Source of the DNA: Cryobacterium cryoconiti
Lineage (GTDB): Bacteria > Actinomycetota > Actinomycetes > Actinomycetales > Microbacteriaceae
Assembly (NCBI RefSeq): GCF_004403065.1
Contig: NZ_SOHA01000038.1
Coordinates: forward strand, 1 to 50,032
DNA: 50,032 nucleotides
Direction of reading: 5' to 3'
The notes under the pieces are model-generated. The model worked only from the letters and a program-made list of their open reading frames with translations, did no database searches and had not been told where the DNA came from. Positions 17,154 through 25,429 of the stretch are shown here, piece after piece (positions within the stretch are counted from its first letter, which is position 1; every line of letters begins with the position of its first letter). The position numbers and the translations under genes were made by a program.

Positions 17154-17191
17154 GTTTCGGCGAGTGCGCACGGAGGTTTCGACCGCGTTAC
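17154..17191 (-). promoter_or_regulatory. GlnR-like operator upstream of amtB
   Basis: On the minus strand GTAAC-N6-GAAAC (17176-17191) is followed by a second GAAAC (17154-17158) exactly 22 bp after the first. This matches the actinobacterial GlnR consensus gTnAC-n6-GaAAC-n6-gTnAC-n6-GaAAC at three of the four half-elements; the third element reads GCGCA and fits poorly. GlnR is the actinobacterial nitrogen regulator and amtB is its classic target. Seen by eye; the regulator gene is not in this window. Confidence 0.65.
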
Positions 17192-17251
17192 GCGCTCCGC
17201 GCCGGTGTTAACATCGCGTTTCCTGCGGGCGGACCACACGGGCACGGCCGT

Positions 17252-18301
17252 TCAGTCGTGCGGCGGCAGCTCGCCCGTGGTCAGCGCCACGAGCCGGGAC
17301 TGGGACCGCTGGTACTTCTTGCGGTAACCGCCGGAGAGCATCTCCGCGTCGAAAACCTCGTTCAGGGGCTGCCCGTTGGCGATGATCGGAATCTCCGCGT
17401 CGTAGACCCGGTCGATGAAGGCCACCAGCCGGAGCGCATCCGTCTGGTCGGTCAGCAGGTACACGTCCGTCAGGGCAATGACGTCGATTCCCTGGATCAT
17501 CTTGATGTACTTCGACGGATGCACCGTGCTCAGATGACGGATCAGGCTGCCGAAATCATCCCGGGTCACCATGGAGCCGCGCTCGAGCAGTGCGGGCACC
17601 ATCTGATCGAGTTCGTCCCGAGGCACGGCGATGGCGTGGCCCTCGATGTCCCGTCGCCGGTAGTCGAGACCGTCGATGCGCACGATCTCGAAGTTGGCGG
17701 ACATGGCCTGGATTTCCCGGAGGAAGTCGATCGCGGCGAAACGGCCCTCGCCGAGCGAGTTCGGCGGCGTGTTGGAGGTGGCTGCGACCCGGGTGCCCGA
17801 GGCCACCAGCTCACCCAGCAGCCGGGTCATCAGCATGGTGTCGCCCGGGTCGTCGAGTTCGAACTCGTCGATGCAGATCAGACGGGCGCCGGAGAGCTGC
17901 TTGACGGTGGCCGCATAGCCGAGCGCGCCGACGAGCGCGGTGTACTCGATGAAGGTGCCGAAGTACTTCGGCCCCGGAGCAGCATGCCAGAGGGCGGCCA
18001 GCAGATGGGTCTTGCCCACGCCGAAGCCGCCGTCCAGGTAGATGCCCGGCAGCTCCGCCTTGGGCTTGCGGGTGCGGGAGAAGAAGCCGCTGGGACGCTG
18101 GGGCGACCAGGCGCCGGCGAAGGTGTTCAGTCGTTCCACGGCCTCGAGCTGCGAGGGGAAGTTCAGGTCGGGTCGATAGGACTCGAAGGAGGCGTGCTCG
18201 AACTGGGGCGGCGGAACCAGCTCGGCCACGATCTCCGGCCCGGTGATGCTCGGGGAACGGTCGGCCAATCGTTGCACCTGGCTGAGGGCCTGTGGAGCCA
18301 T
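17252..18301 (-). CDS. zapE: Cell division protein ZapE (AFG1-like ATPase)
   Basis: A 349-residue AAA+ type P-loop ATPase of the AFG1/ZapE family. Walker A is GGFGVGKTH (91-99) with the preceding GIYLDGG typical of the family. Walker B is [11 protein letters not shown] (141-151), and SNTPP after the next strand is sensor-like. ZapE is known from E. coli to act at the Z-ring under stress; its eukaryotic relative Afg1 handles mitochondrial proteins. The role in actinobacteria is not settled. It lies upstream of amtB on the same strand, but the 202-bp gap carries amtB's own regulatory region. Confidence 0.92.
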   Translation of the reverse strand: MAPQALSQVQRLADRSPSITGPEIVAELVPPPQFEHASFESYRPDLNFPSQLEAVERLNTFAGAWSPQRPSGFFSRTRKPKAELPGIYLDGGFGVGKTHLLAALWHAAPGPKYFGTFIEYTALVGALGYAATVKQLSGARLICIDEFELDDPGDTMLMTRLLGELVASGTRVAATSNTPPNSLGEGRFAAIDFLREIQAMSANFEIVRIDGLDYRRRDIEGHAIAVPRDELDQMVPALLERGSMVTRDDFGSLIRHLSTVHPSKYIKMIQGIDVIALTDVYLLTDQTDALRLVAFIDRVYDAEIPIIANGQPLNEVFDAEMLSGGYRKKYQRSQSRLVALTTGELPPHD

Positions 18302-18443
18302 GCTGGAATACCCGGTTCTCTGTGTCGGACGCTGGCCGCACTCGGCGCATCATCGTTGAAGCTCGACCGCGGATGCGATCAGGACCCATACCGCGTAGAT
18401 TCGAAAAGCGGGCCGGTAAACAGCCTAAACCGCGCACATTTGA

Positions 18444-18459
18444 TCCGATGTCCATCGGA
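18444..18459. promoter_or_regulatory. Inverted repeat upstream of sseA, possible operator
   Basis: TCCGATG-TC-CATCGGA has perfect 7-bp arms and ends 21 nt before the sseA start, just before the AGGAGG ribosome-binding site. It could be an operator or a small 5'-UTR hairpin that affects translation. Confidence 0.4.
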
Positions 18460-18480
18460 CGCTCCCAGGAGGTTTCCCCC

Positions 18481-19383
18481 ATGCCCGTTGATCTCGATCA
18501 GGCAGAGAAGTTCACCGCCTACGCGCACCCCGAGCGCTTGGTGACGACCGAGTGGTTGCAGCAGCACCTCGGCACCCCCGGCCTCGCGGTGGTGGAATCG
18601 GACGAGGACGTGCTGCTCTACGAAACCGGCCACATCCCGGGAGCCGTCAAGATCGACTGGCACACCGACCTCAACGACCCGGTGGAACGGGACTTCATCG
18701 GCAGCGCAGCCTTCGCCGCCATGCTCGGCGCCAAGGGCATCTCCCGCGACACGACCGTGGTCATCTACGGTGACAAAAACAACTGGTGGGCAGCCTACGC
18801 CCTGTGGGTGTTCACGCTGTTCGGCCACGAGGATGTGCGCCTGCTCGACGGCGGCCGAGAGAAGTGGGTGGCCGAGGAACGCGAGCTCACCCGGGACAAG
18901 CCCGTGATCACACCGGCGGAGTACCCCGTCGTCGAACGCAACGATGCCCCCATCCGGGCCTTCCGGGAGGATGTCCTCGCCCACTTCGGCAACCCGTTGA
19001 TCGACGTGCGCTCCACTGAGGAGTACACCGGCGAACGCACCCATATGCCCGCCTATCCGGAGGAAGGTGCTTTGCGCGGCGGCCACATCCCGTCGGCAGC
19101 ATCTGTGCCGTGGGCCCGCGCCGCGGCACCGGATGCCACGTTCCGCACCCGCCAGGAGCTCGACGCCATCTACCGGGACGAAGCAGGGCTGTCCGACGGT
19201 GACAGCGTGATCGCGTACTGCCGGATCGGTGAGCGTTCCAGCCACACCTGGTTCGTCCTGACGCACCTGCTCGGATTCGAGGGCGTGCGCAACTACGACG
19301 GGTCCTGGACCGAATGGGGCAACGCCGTGCACGTTCCGATCGTGCTGGGCACCGAACCGGGTGCGGCGCCCGCCCCGCGCTGA
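18481..19383 (+). CDS. sseA: Thiosulfate/3-mercaptopyruvate sulfurtransferase (rhodanese)
   Basis: A 300-residue tandem-rhodanese protein. The N-terminal domain (about 20-140) is inactive. The C-terminal domain (about 165-290) carries the catalytic Cys247 in the loop CRIGERSS. The CRxGxR loop is typical of thiosulfate sulfurtransferases, while CG[S/T]GVT would indicate 3-mercaptopyruvate use. It moves sulfane sulfur from thiosulfate to acceptors such as cyanide or thiols. AGGAGG precedes the ATG. Downstream lie a GyrI-like gene and sufE; sseA next to a SufE-like gene is also found in Mycobacterium tuberculosis (Rv3283/Rv3284). Confidence 0.92.
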   Translation: MPVDLDQAEKFTAYAHPERLVTTEWLQQHLGTPGLAVVESDEDVLLYETGHIPGAVKIDWHTDLNDPVERDFIGSAAFAAMLGAKGISRDTTVVIYGDKNNWWAAYALWVFTLFGHEDVRLLDGGREKWVAEERELTRDKPVITPAEYPVVERNDAPIRAFREDVLAHFGNPLIDVRSTEEYTGERTHMPAYPEEGALRGGHIPSAASVPWARAAAPDATFRTRQELDAIYRDEAGLSDGDSVIAYCRIGERSSHTWFVLTHLLGFEGVRNYDGSWTEWGNAVHVPIVLGTEPGAAPAPR

Positions 19384-19446
19384 GCCGCCGCTGAGCCGCA
19401 CCTGCGCCCCGTCGCAGACTGGACGTGGGCACCCTCCGCAGGCACT

Positions 19447-19908
19447 ATGGCGCTCATGGACTACACCATCGAACAGGTCGATTTGCGTGAGCAGCACACG
19501 GCGGTCGTTCGAGGGCTGGTGCCGGAGAAAGACGTCCCCGTGTTCCTGGGCGCGGCCTTCGGCGAGGTCCTGACTGTGCTGGGCACCCGGGGACTCAAAC
19601 CGACCGGGATGCCGTTCGGCTGCTATGTTCCCACGCCGGAGGGCCTTCAGATCGAAGCGGGTTTCCCGACCAGCGTGCCGGTGGAGCCGTCCGGACGGGT
19701 GGTCCCCTCATCCCTTCCCGTCGGCACCGCCGTGCAGGTCGTGCACATCGGCCCGTACCAGGGTGTCGTCGGTGCCTACAGGGCTGCGGATGCCTGGCTC
19801 GCCGATCACGGTTGGGAGGCGGCCGGGCCACCCTGGGAGTCCTACCTCGACGGGCCGGAGGTGGCCGAGCCGCGCACCATCGTCACTGTTCCGTGCCGTC
19901 ACCCCTGA
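19447..19908 (+). CDS. GyrI-like / AraC effector-binding domain protein
   Basis: A 153-residue single-domain protein of the SOUL/GyrI-like small-molecule binding fold. It shows the N-terminal MDYTIEQVDLREQHTAVVR strand, VLGTRGLKPTGMPFGCY, and the C-terminal VHIGPYQGVVGAYRAADAWL and GPPWESYLDGP stretches. Related domains bind hydrophobic cations or DNA gyrase, or act as sensor parts of AraC/MerR regulators; here no DNA-binding domain is present. An alternative start at 19456, with CACTAT 7 nt before it, would give a leaderless gene and better matches homologues beginning MDYT. It sits between sseA and sufE. Confidence 0.82.
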   Translation: MALMDYTIEQVDLREQHTAVVRGLVPEKDVPVFLGAAFGEVLTVLGTRGLKPTGMPFGCYVPTPEGLQIEAGFPTSVPVEPSGRVVPSSLPVGTAVQVVHIGPYQGVVGAYRAADAWLADHGWEAAGPPWESYLDGPEVAEPRTIVTVPCRHP

Positions 19909-19934
19909 TCCGGCGCATGGCAGAATGAGTCTCG

Positions 19935-20372
19935 ATGACTGCCACCGAATTGCCCGCGAAACTGGCCGAGATCCGTGACGAATTCCTCGAACTCGAGGAA
20001 CCGGACCGGCTGCTTCTGTTGCTCGAGTTCGCGGACGAGCTGCCAGCTCTTCCGCCCCGCTACGCGGATCACCCGGACCTGCTGGAACGGGTCGTGGAAT
20101 GCCAATCCCCGGTCTTCATATTCGTGGAGGTCGACGACGATTCCGCCGTTCATCTCCACGCGACCGCTCCGCGGGAATCACCGACGACCCGGGGCTTCGC
20201 CTCGATCCTCGCCCAGGGGCTGGACGGTCTCAGCCGCCAGGAGGTGCTCGACGTGCCAGACGACTACCCGAACACGATCGGGTTGACGAAGGCCGTGTCG
20301 CCCCTGCGCATCCGCGGCATGACCGCCATGCTCGCGCGCACCAAACGCCGCCTGCGCGAGGGCACTGCGTGA
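19935..20372 (+). CDS. sufE: SufE family sulfur-acceptor protein
   Basis: A 145-residue SufE/YgdK-fold protein. The sulfur-accepting cysteine is Cys56 in VECQSPVF. The N-terminal LAEIRDEFLELEEPDRLLLLLEF is the family helix, and the C-terminal RIRGMTAMLARTKR segment is also typical. SufE accepts persulfide from a cysteine desulfurase (SufS) and passes it on for iron-sulfur cluster assembly. No suf operon is in this window. It lies close to sseA, so persulfide may pass between rhodanese and SufE, but this is inference. The stop overlaps the next gene's GTG by 4 bp (GTGA). Confidence 0.92.
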   Translation: MTATELPAKLAEIRDEFLELEEPDRLLLLLEFADELPALPPRYADHPDLLERVVECQSPVFIFVEVDDDSAVHLHATAPRESPTTRGFASILAQGLDGLSRQEVLDVPDDYPNTIGLTKAVSPLRIRGMTAMLARTKRRLREGTA

Positions 20373-21151
20373 CCCTGACCTGGGTCTTTCCGCAGTCGGA
20401 GGGACAGGCCGGCGGCGATGACGCAGCCGGCCTCTCTCGGACGATCGACGGGCTCGATCCAGCCAGTCGGGACTGGCTTCTCCTCCGCTACGCCCCGAAA
20501 CCCGGCCCCTACCTGAGGGTCAACATGATTGCCAGCCTGAACGGCAGCGTCACCGGCTCCGACAACACCTCGGATTCGTTGTCGAGCCGGCTGGACCGTC
20601 GCATCCTGGGCGTGATCCGGCAACTCGCCGACGTGGTCCTGATCGGCGCCGGCAGCGTCCGTGCGGAGGGCTACGTCATCCCGGCACGCGCTTCCCTGGC
20701 CGTCGTCACGGCCAGCGGAGACCTCGCCGGGCACCGACTCGCGCCACGGGCCGGCACCGAAGCTGACCGCAGTCGGCGCGTCTACGTGCTCTGTCCGCGG
20801 GCCGCTGTCGCCCGCGCGCAGGCCACGACGGCCGGGTCCGGAGCGGTGATCGTGCCGCTCGAGGACCAGGTCGGCACGCTCACTCCCGCCGCCGTCGTCG
20901 CGGCCCTTCACAGCCTCGGCCTCACCCGGATCGTCTGCGAGGGCGGCCCCCTGCTGGCCGGGCAGTTCTTCGCAGCGGACCTGGTGGACGAACTCTGCCT
21001 GTCCACGAGTCCCCAGATCGTGCTCGGCGCCCGCGGTCTCCTCGAGTCGGCGCGGCCCGTCGCCACGGGGTTCAGTCTGCGACAGCTCCTGCTGGATGAT
21101 CAGGGCGCGCTGTACGCCCGGTGGGAGCGATCTCGGCCAGCCAGTTCGTGA
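20369..21151 (+). CDS. RibD C-terminal domain (dihydrofolate-reductase-like) pyrimidine reductase family protein
   Basis: A 260-residue NADPH-dependent reductase-fold protein. RVNMIASLNGSVTG (50-63) and the DVVLIGAGSVRAEGY stretch are typical of the RibD C-terminal (bacterial bifunctional deaminase-reductase) domain. VCEGGPLLAGQFFAADLVDEL near the C-terminus is the usual nucleotide-binding end. It lacks the N-terminal deaminase, so it is not a full riboflavin enzyme. M. tuberculosis Rv2671 has the same layout, and overproduction there confers antifolate resistance. The GTG start at 20369 overlaps the sufE stop. The 3' end overlaps a convergent hydrolase gene by 80 bp. Confidence 0.87.
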   Translation: MTLTWVFPQSEGQAGGDDAAGLSRTIDGLDPASRDWLLLRYAPKPGPYLRVNMIASLNGSVTGSDNTSDSLSSRLDRRILGVIRQLADVVLIGAGSVRAEGYVIPARASLAVVTASGDLAGHRLAPRAGTEADRSRRVYVLCPRAAVARAQATTAGSGAVIVPLEDQVGTLTPAAVVAALHSLGLTRIVCEGGPLLAGQFFAADLVDELCLSTSPQIVLGARGLLESARPVATGFSLRQLLLDDQGALYARWERSRPASS

Positions 21152-22304
21152 TGGCCTGATTCCAGCCGTCACGGTCGTAGTTCCACAGCTTCGTGTGCCG
21201 CGCCACCGCGAACGGCAGAAACGTCACGATGTCGGGGCGGCGCCCGGCCAGGCTGCGGGAGCCGTCGGCGGGCACGAACCCGTCGTCGTCGCTGTGCATG
21301 AGCAACACCGGCAGTTCCAGCTCGGCCGCGCGCGTGACGAAGTCGAGGCGGCGGAAGTCGATCGGTTCGGTCTGCCCGGTGAAGATCCCGCCCCACCGTC
21401 GCCCCAGCACCTCCAGGGCGCCACTCGAGACGACCGCCGGGAGTCCGAGCAGTCCGCCGTGGAACCGCGCGACATCCGCCCAGTCGATCACGGGCGAGTC
21501 GAGAACAACACCGACGATGTGGTCGCGGAGCGTGGACCGCGTCGCCGTCTGCAGCACGATGGCCCCGCCCATGGACCAGCCCATCAGCACGATCTCGGTC
21601 GCCCCGCGAGCGACGGCGAAGGCGATGGCCGCATCGACGTCCCGCCATTCCGCGTCTCCGAGGGAATACCGGCCGTCGCCGCTCCGGGGGGCTTCCCCGT
21701 CGTTGCGGTAGGACACCAGCAGGGACGTGAATCCCGCCTCTCGGAAGACCGGCGTCGCGCGCAGGGTCTCCTGCCGCGCCACACCGCGCCCGTGCACCTG
21801 GATCACCCAGCGTCCGTCGGGTTCCTCCGCGGGGACCAGCCAGGCCGGTGCGTCGCCGATCTCGGTCGGGACGTCGACGTCCTCGAAGTCGAGACCGAGG
21901 TCCCAGGGACCCAGGAAGGAGTACCCGCCGAACCGGCCGCGTTCCGCCCGCGCCAGATCGCCATGGTCCACGCGAAGGATGCGCCGGGTCACCTGGGTCG
22001 GCGTCAGGCGCAGGACCTCGCCCAGGTGCGCATGGCCTCGGTCGTTCGAGAACCAGAAGCTGTAGTCACCCTGCAGAACCGAGTCCGCCGTGGACGCCAG
22101 TGTGATCGTTCCCGCCGCCAGGTCGACGGTCTTGACTCGCACATCATCCGTGCGCCGGGCCCCGGGCGTGACGATCCGGCGAGCCATCACGGCCGAGAGA
22201 ACGCCGCTCGCGATTCCGAGCATCACCGCCGCACCAGCAACGGCGATCCCGGTCACGGCCACAATCCGTCCTGGCTGCCGCCCTGAACCCATTCCGTCAC
22301 GCAT
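21072..22304 (-). CDS. Alpha/beta hydrolase with an N-terminal membrane anchor
   Basis: A 410-residue protein. One N-terminal hydrophobic segment (about 14-40) suggests membrane anchoring or export. The hydrolase domain begins near 150. The nucleophile elbow is GWSMGG (242-247, Ser244), the acid is probably Asp340 or Asp341 in HSDDDGFVP, and the histidine is His370 in ARHTKLW. HGRG (171-174) looks like an oxyanion-hole loop. Substrate unknown. GGGAGG precedes the ATG at 22304; longer frames to 22718 overlap the DUF3000 gene. The final 26 codons lie inside the 3' end of the convergent RibD-like gene. Confidence 0.85.
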   Translation of the reverse strand: MRDGMGSGRQPGRIVAVTGIAVAGAAVMLGIASGVLSAVMARRIVTPGARRTDDVRVKTVDLAAGTITLASTADSVLQGDYSFWFSNDRGHAHLGEVLRLTPTQVTRRILRVDHGDLARAERGRFGGYSFLGPWDLGLDFEDVDVPTEIGDAPAWLVPAEEPDGRWVIQVHGRGVARQETLRATPVFREAGFTSLLVSYRNDGEAPRSGDGRYSLGDAEWRDVDAAIAFAVARGATEIVLMGWSMGGAIVLQTATRSTLRDHIVGVVLDSPVIDWADVARFHGGLLGLPAVVSSGALEVLGRRWGGIFTGQTEPIDFRRLDFVTRAAELELPVLLMHSDDDGFVPADGSRSLAGRRPDIVTFLPFAVARHTKLWNYDRDGWNQAITNWLAEIAPTGRTARPDHPAGAVAD

Positions 22305-22355
22305 GACTACCTCCCCTGTCCGGCGTGCCTGACCGACACTGCACGGAAAAAACTC

Positions 22356-22361
22356 TAGTCT
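22356..22361 (+). promoter_or_regulatory. -10 element for a leaderless DUF3000 transcript
   Basis: TAGTCT followed by 6 nt and the GTG at 22368. There is no ribosome-binding site. Confidence 0.5.
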
Positions 22362-22367
22362 GCAGAC

Positions 22368-22958
22368 GTGCCCGAAACACGAGAACCGCTCCCTCCGGAG
22401 TTCACCGCTGCCCGCGCATCCATCGAGCGTGCACGCATCCGTGCGGAGCTCGTGGTGAACGAGATTTCCGCCCCGGCGAACATCGCCCCGCATGCCGTCG
22501 CCTACTCCGCCGATATCAACCCGGCTCGTCACGGGGGCAACTCCGATTTGGGCACGGGGCGCTTCATCCTGTTGCACGACCCGGAAGAACCCGAGGAATG
22601 GGGCGGGGCGTTTCGCGTCGTCTGTTTCGCGCAGGCTCCGCTCGAAACCGACATCGGATTGGACCCCTTCGTCGCCGACGTGGCCTGGTCGTGGCTGGTG
22701 GACGCCCTCGACGCCCATGGGGCCCGATACACCGCGGCCTCAGGCACGGCGACTAAGATCATCTCGTCAGGCTTCGGCGAACTTGCCAGGCAGGGCGATG
22801 GCGCGCAAATAGAACTGCGTGCCTCGTGGACGCCGCTGGACGAAAATCTCGCCGCCCACGTCGAAGGATGGGGCGAGCTGCTCTGCATGCTCGCAGGCCT
22901 TCCACCCACTGGCGAAGGAGTCAGCATGTTGTCCACACGCCGCAACGGTCGTGCTTGA
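22368..22958 (+). CDS. DUF3000 family protein
   Basis: A 196-residue soluble protein restricted to actinobacteria, with the conserved PPEF at residues 9-12, ELVVNEISAPANIAPHAVAYSA, GRFILLHDPEEPEEWGGAFRVVCFA and DVAWSWLVDAL segments. No function has been assigned. It is almost always next to the RNase D gene; M. tuberculosis Rv2680-Rv2681 has the same pair. The GTG start at 22368 lies 6 nt after TAGTCT without a Shine-Dalgarno sequence, indicating a leaderless mRNA. It overlaps rnd by 8 bp, so the two are translationally coupled and may act together. Confidence 0.9.
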   Translation: MPETREPLPPEFTAARASIERARIRAELVVNEISAPANIAPHAVAYSADINPARHGGNSDLGTGRFILLHDPEEPEEWGGAFRVVCFAQAPLETDIGLDPFVADVAWSWLVDALDAHGARYTAASGTATKIISSGFGELARQGDGAQIELRASWTPLDENLAAHVEGWGELLCMLAGLPPTGEGVSMLSTRRNGRA

Positions 22959-24147
22959 TCACCAGGTAATCGACACCCGGGATGCCTACCTGGCAGCAAC
23001 GGCTGCCATCAGCGCCGGCACGGGGCCGATCGGTATCGACGCGGAACGGGCGTCCGGCTTCACCTACTCCCAGCGGGCGTATCTGATCCAGATCTACCGG
23101 CGGGGCGCGGGCACATTCCTGTTCGACCCGCCCGCGATCGGAGAGTTCCACGAACTCAATGAGGCGCTTCTCGACGACGAGTGGATCTTCCACGCCGCCA
23201 GCCAGGACCTGGCCTGCCTGCGTGAGGTGGGCCTCGACCCCAAGCAAATCTTCGACACGGAACTGGCTGCCCGCCTGCTCGGCATTCCCCGGGTTGGCCT
23301 CGGCACGGTCGTGGAAGAGCTTCTGGGCATCCACCTGGCCAAGGAACACTCCGCCGCGAACTGGTCGACCCGACCTCTCCCGGAGGCCTGGCTCGTGTAC
23401 GGCGCCCTCGACGTCGAGCTGCTCCCCGACCTGCGGGACCGGATGGTCGACATGCTCGCCGCCGACTCCAAGACCGACATCGCCGCCCAGGAATTCGCTG
23501 CGGTGCTGGCCCGGGAGGCCAAGCCTGTCGGGCCCGAGCCCTGGCGACGCCTCTCCGGCGTGCACTCCATCCGCAGCCAGCGTGGCCTGGCCGTCGCCCG
23601 AGAGCTCTGGCTGGCCCGCGATCGTCTGGCCCAGGATCTGGACGTCTCCCCCGGCCGTCTCGTTCCCGACGCGTCGCTCACCGCGGCCGCACGGGCCATG
23701 CCCGCGACCCGGCAGGCGCTGGCCGACCTGCGGGAGTTCAGCGGGCGGGCCAGCCGCACCGAGCTCGACCGCTGGTGGGGCGCCATTCAGACGGGCCTGG
23801 CAGCGACCGACCTGCCCTCGCTGCGCGGCAACGGCGACCTGCTCCCTCCCCCGCGCGCCTGGTCCGATCGCAATCCGGAGGCCGATCTGCGTTACAAGGC
23901 CGCTCGCGCCGCGCTGACTGAGGTCTCTGAGCAACTGTCCATCCCTCTGGAGAACCTCGTCACACCCGATTACGTGCGCCGGGTCGCGTGGACGCCGCCG
24001 GAGACCGTCGACCCCGCATCCGTCGGTGATGCGCTCGCACATCTGGGCGCTCGCACCTGGCAGATTGAAGTGACCGCACAACGTATTGCCGATGCCTTTG
24101 TGGATGTTCTTCAAACGACCAAGGTCTCAACGGAAGCAGATTCGTAG
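22951..24147 (+). CDS. rnd: Ribonuclease D family exonuclease with HRDC domain
   Basis: A 398-residue 3'-5' exonuclease. The DEDD exonuclease domain starts with IGIDAERASGF (Asp30 and Glu32 as metal ligands) and continues with HAASQDLACLREVG and the YGALDVELLPDL motif near 150. HRDC-type helices follow (about 210-290 and 310-380). RNase D trims tRNA and other stable RNA 3' ends; in actinobacteria its targets are poorly known. The GTG start at 22951 lies inside the DUF3000 gene (8-bp overlap, GTGCTTGA). It is in a row with fadA and fadB downstream, but a 76-bp gap with a separate ribosome-binding site suggests these may be separately transcribed. Confidence 0.92.
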   Translation: MLDHQVIDTRDAYLAATAAISAGTGPIGIDAERASGFTYSQRAYLIQIYRRGAGTFLFDPPAIGEFHELNEALLDDEWIFHAASQDLACLREVGLDPKQIFDTELAARLLGIPRVGLGTVVEELLGIHLAKEHSAANWSTRPLPEAWLVYGALDVELLPDLRDRMVDMLAADSKTDIAAQEFAAVLAREAKPVGPEPWRRLSGVHSIRSQRGLAVARELWLARDRLAQDLDVSPGRLVPDASLTAAARAMPATRQALADLREFSGRASRTELDRWWGAIQTGLAATDLPSLRGNGDLLPPPRAWSDRNPEADLRYKAARAALTEVSEQLSIPLENLVTPDYVRRVAWTPPETVDPASVGDALAHLGARTWQIEVTAQRIADAFVDVLQTTKVSTEADS

Positions 24148-24223
24148 GAACCGTCCAACGATTCGACCCTCCTCGGGTGCCCCTTTAGGATCGACCGACA
24201 CCTGATCGATTGATGGAGGCAAA

Positions 24224-25429
24224 GTGGCCGATAGAGCAGAAGTCGTGTTTGTGGACGGGGTTCGCACCCCGTTCGGACGCGCTGGCGAAAAGGGAATGTA
24301 CTGGAACACCCGGGCGGATGATCTGGTGGTCAAGGCCATGATCGGCTTGCTGGAACGCAACCCTTCGGTTCCCGGGGAACGGATCGATGAGGTGGCGATC
24401 GCCGCCACGACCCAGACCGGCGACCAGGGTCTCACCCTCGGTCGCACGGCAGCGCTGCTCTCCGGCCTGCCGAAATCGGTGCCCGGATTCGCCATTGACC
24501 GGATGTGCGCCGGCGCGATGACCGCCGTCACCACGCTGGGTGCGGGAATCGGCTTCGGCGCGTACGACCTGGCCATTGCCGGCGGGGTCGAGCACATGGG
24601 CCGCCACCCGATGGGATCGGGCGTCGACCCGAACCCGCGCTTCCTGTCCGAGCGCCTCGTCAGCGAGGACGCCCTCAACATGGGTGCCACCGCCGAACGC
24701 ATCCACGACCGCTTCCCCTCGTACACCAAGGAGCGCTCCGACCGGTTCGCCCTGCGCAGCCAGGAGAAGGTCGCCGCAGCCTACGCGGCCGAGAAGATCC
24801 AGCCCGACCTGGTTTCGGTGGCGATCCGCAGTGAATCCGGCTGGGGACTCGCGACCCGCGACGAGGCACCGCGACCGGAGACCACGATGGAGGGACTCGC
24901 CTCTCTCAAGACCCCGTTCCGCCCCTTTGGGCGGGTCACGGCCGGCAACGCGTCCGGACTCAACGACGGCGCCAGCGCCTGCCTCCTGGCCAGCAGCACG
25001 GCAGCCAAGGAACTGGGACTGACCGTCAAGATGAAGATGGTCAGCTTCGCCTTCGCCGGCGTCGAACCGGAGGTCATGGGTCTCGGCCCGGTCCCCTCCA
25101 CGGAGAAGGCCCTGCGCAAGGCGGGCCTGAGCATCACCGATATCGGGCTGTTCGAACTCAACGAGGCGTTCGCTGTGCAGGTGATCTCCTTCCTGGATCA
25201 CTTCGGCATCGACGACGACGACCCCCGCGTGAACGAGTACGGCGGCGCGATCGCCATCGGACATCCGCTCGCCTCATCCGGTGTGCGACTGATGAACCAG
25301 CTCGCACGCCAGTTCAGCGAGCACCCCGAGGTGCGCTACGGCCTCACCGCCATGTGCATCGGCCTCGGCCAGGGTGGCACCGTAATTTGGGAGAACCCGC
25401 ACTTCAACCGGAAGGCAAGCAAGCGATGA
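24224..25429 (+). CDS. fadA: Acetyl-CoA C-acyltransferase (thiolase)
   Basis: A 401-residue thiolase that cleaves 3-ketoacyl-CoA with CoA in the last step of beta-oxidation. The nucleophile is Cys95 in IDRMCAGAM, the GHP histidine is His347 and the second cysteine is Cys378 in MCIGLGQGG. ELNEAFA is also present. The GTG start has GATGGAGG upstream. Its stop overlaps the fadB start (ATGA), giving a coupled fadAB pair like the trifunctional complexes of other bacteria. Acetoacetyl-CoA thiolase activity cannot be ruled out from sequence, but pairing with FadB favours beta-oxidation. Confidence 0.93.
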   Translation: MADRAEVVFVDGVRTPFGRAGEKGMYWNTRADDLVVKAMIGLLERNPSVPGERIDEVAIAATTQTGDQGLTLGRTAALLSGLPKSVPGFAIDRMCAGAMTAVTTLGAGIGFGAYDLAIAGGVEHMGRHPMGSGVDPNPRFLSERLVSEDALNMGATAERIHDRFPSYTKERSDRFALRSQEKVAAAYAAEKIQPDLVSVAIRSESGWGLATRDEAPRPETTMEGLASLKTPFRPFGRVTAGNASGLNDGASACLLASSTAAKELGLTVKMKMVSFAFAGVEPEVMGLGPVPSTEKALRKAGLSITDIGLFELNEAFAVQVISFLDHFGIDDDDPRVNEYGGAIAIGHPLASSGVRLMNQLARQFSEHPEVRYGLTAMCIGLGQGGTVIWENPHFNRKASKR

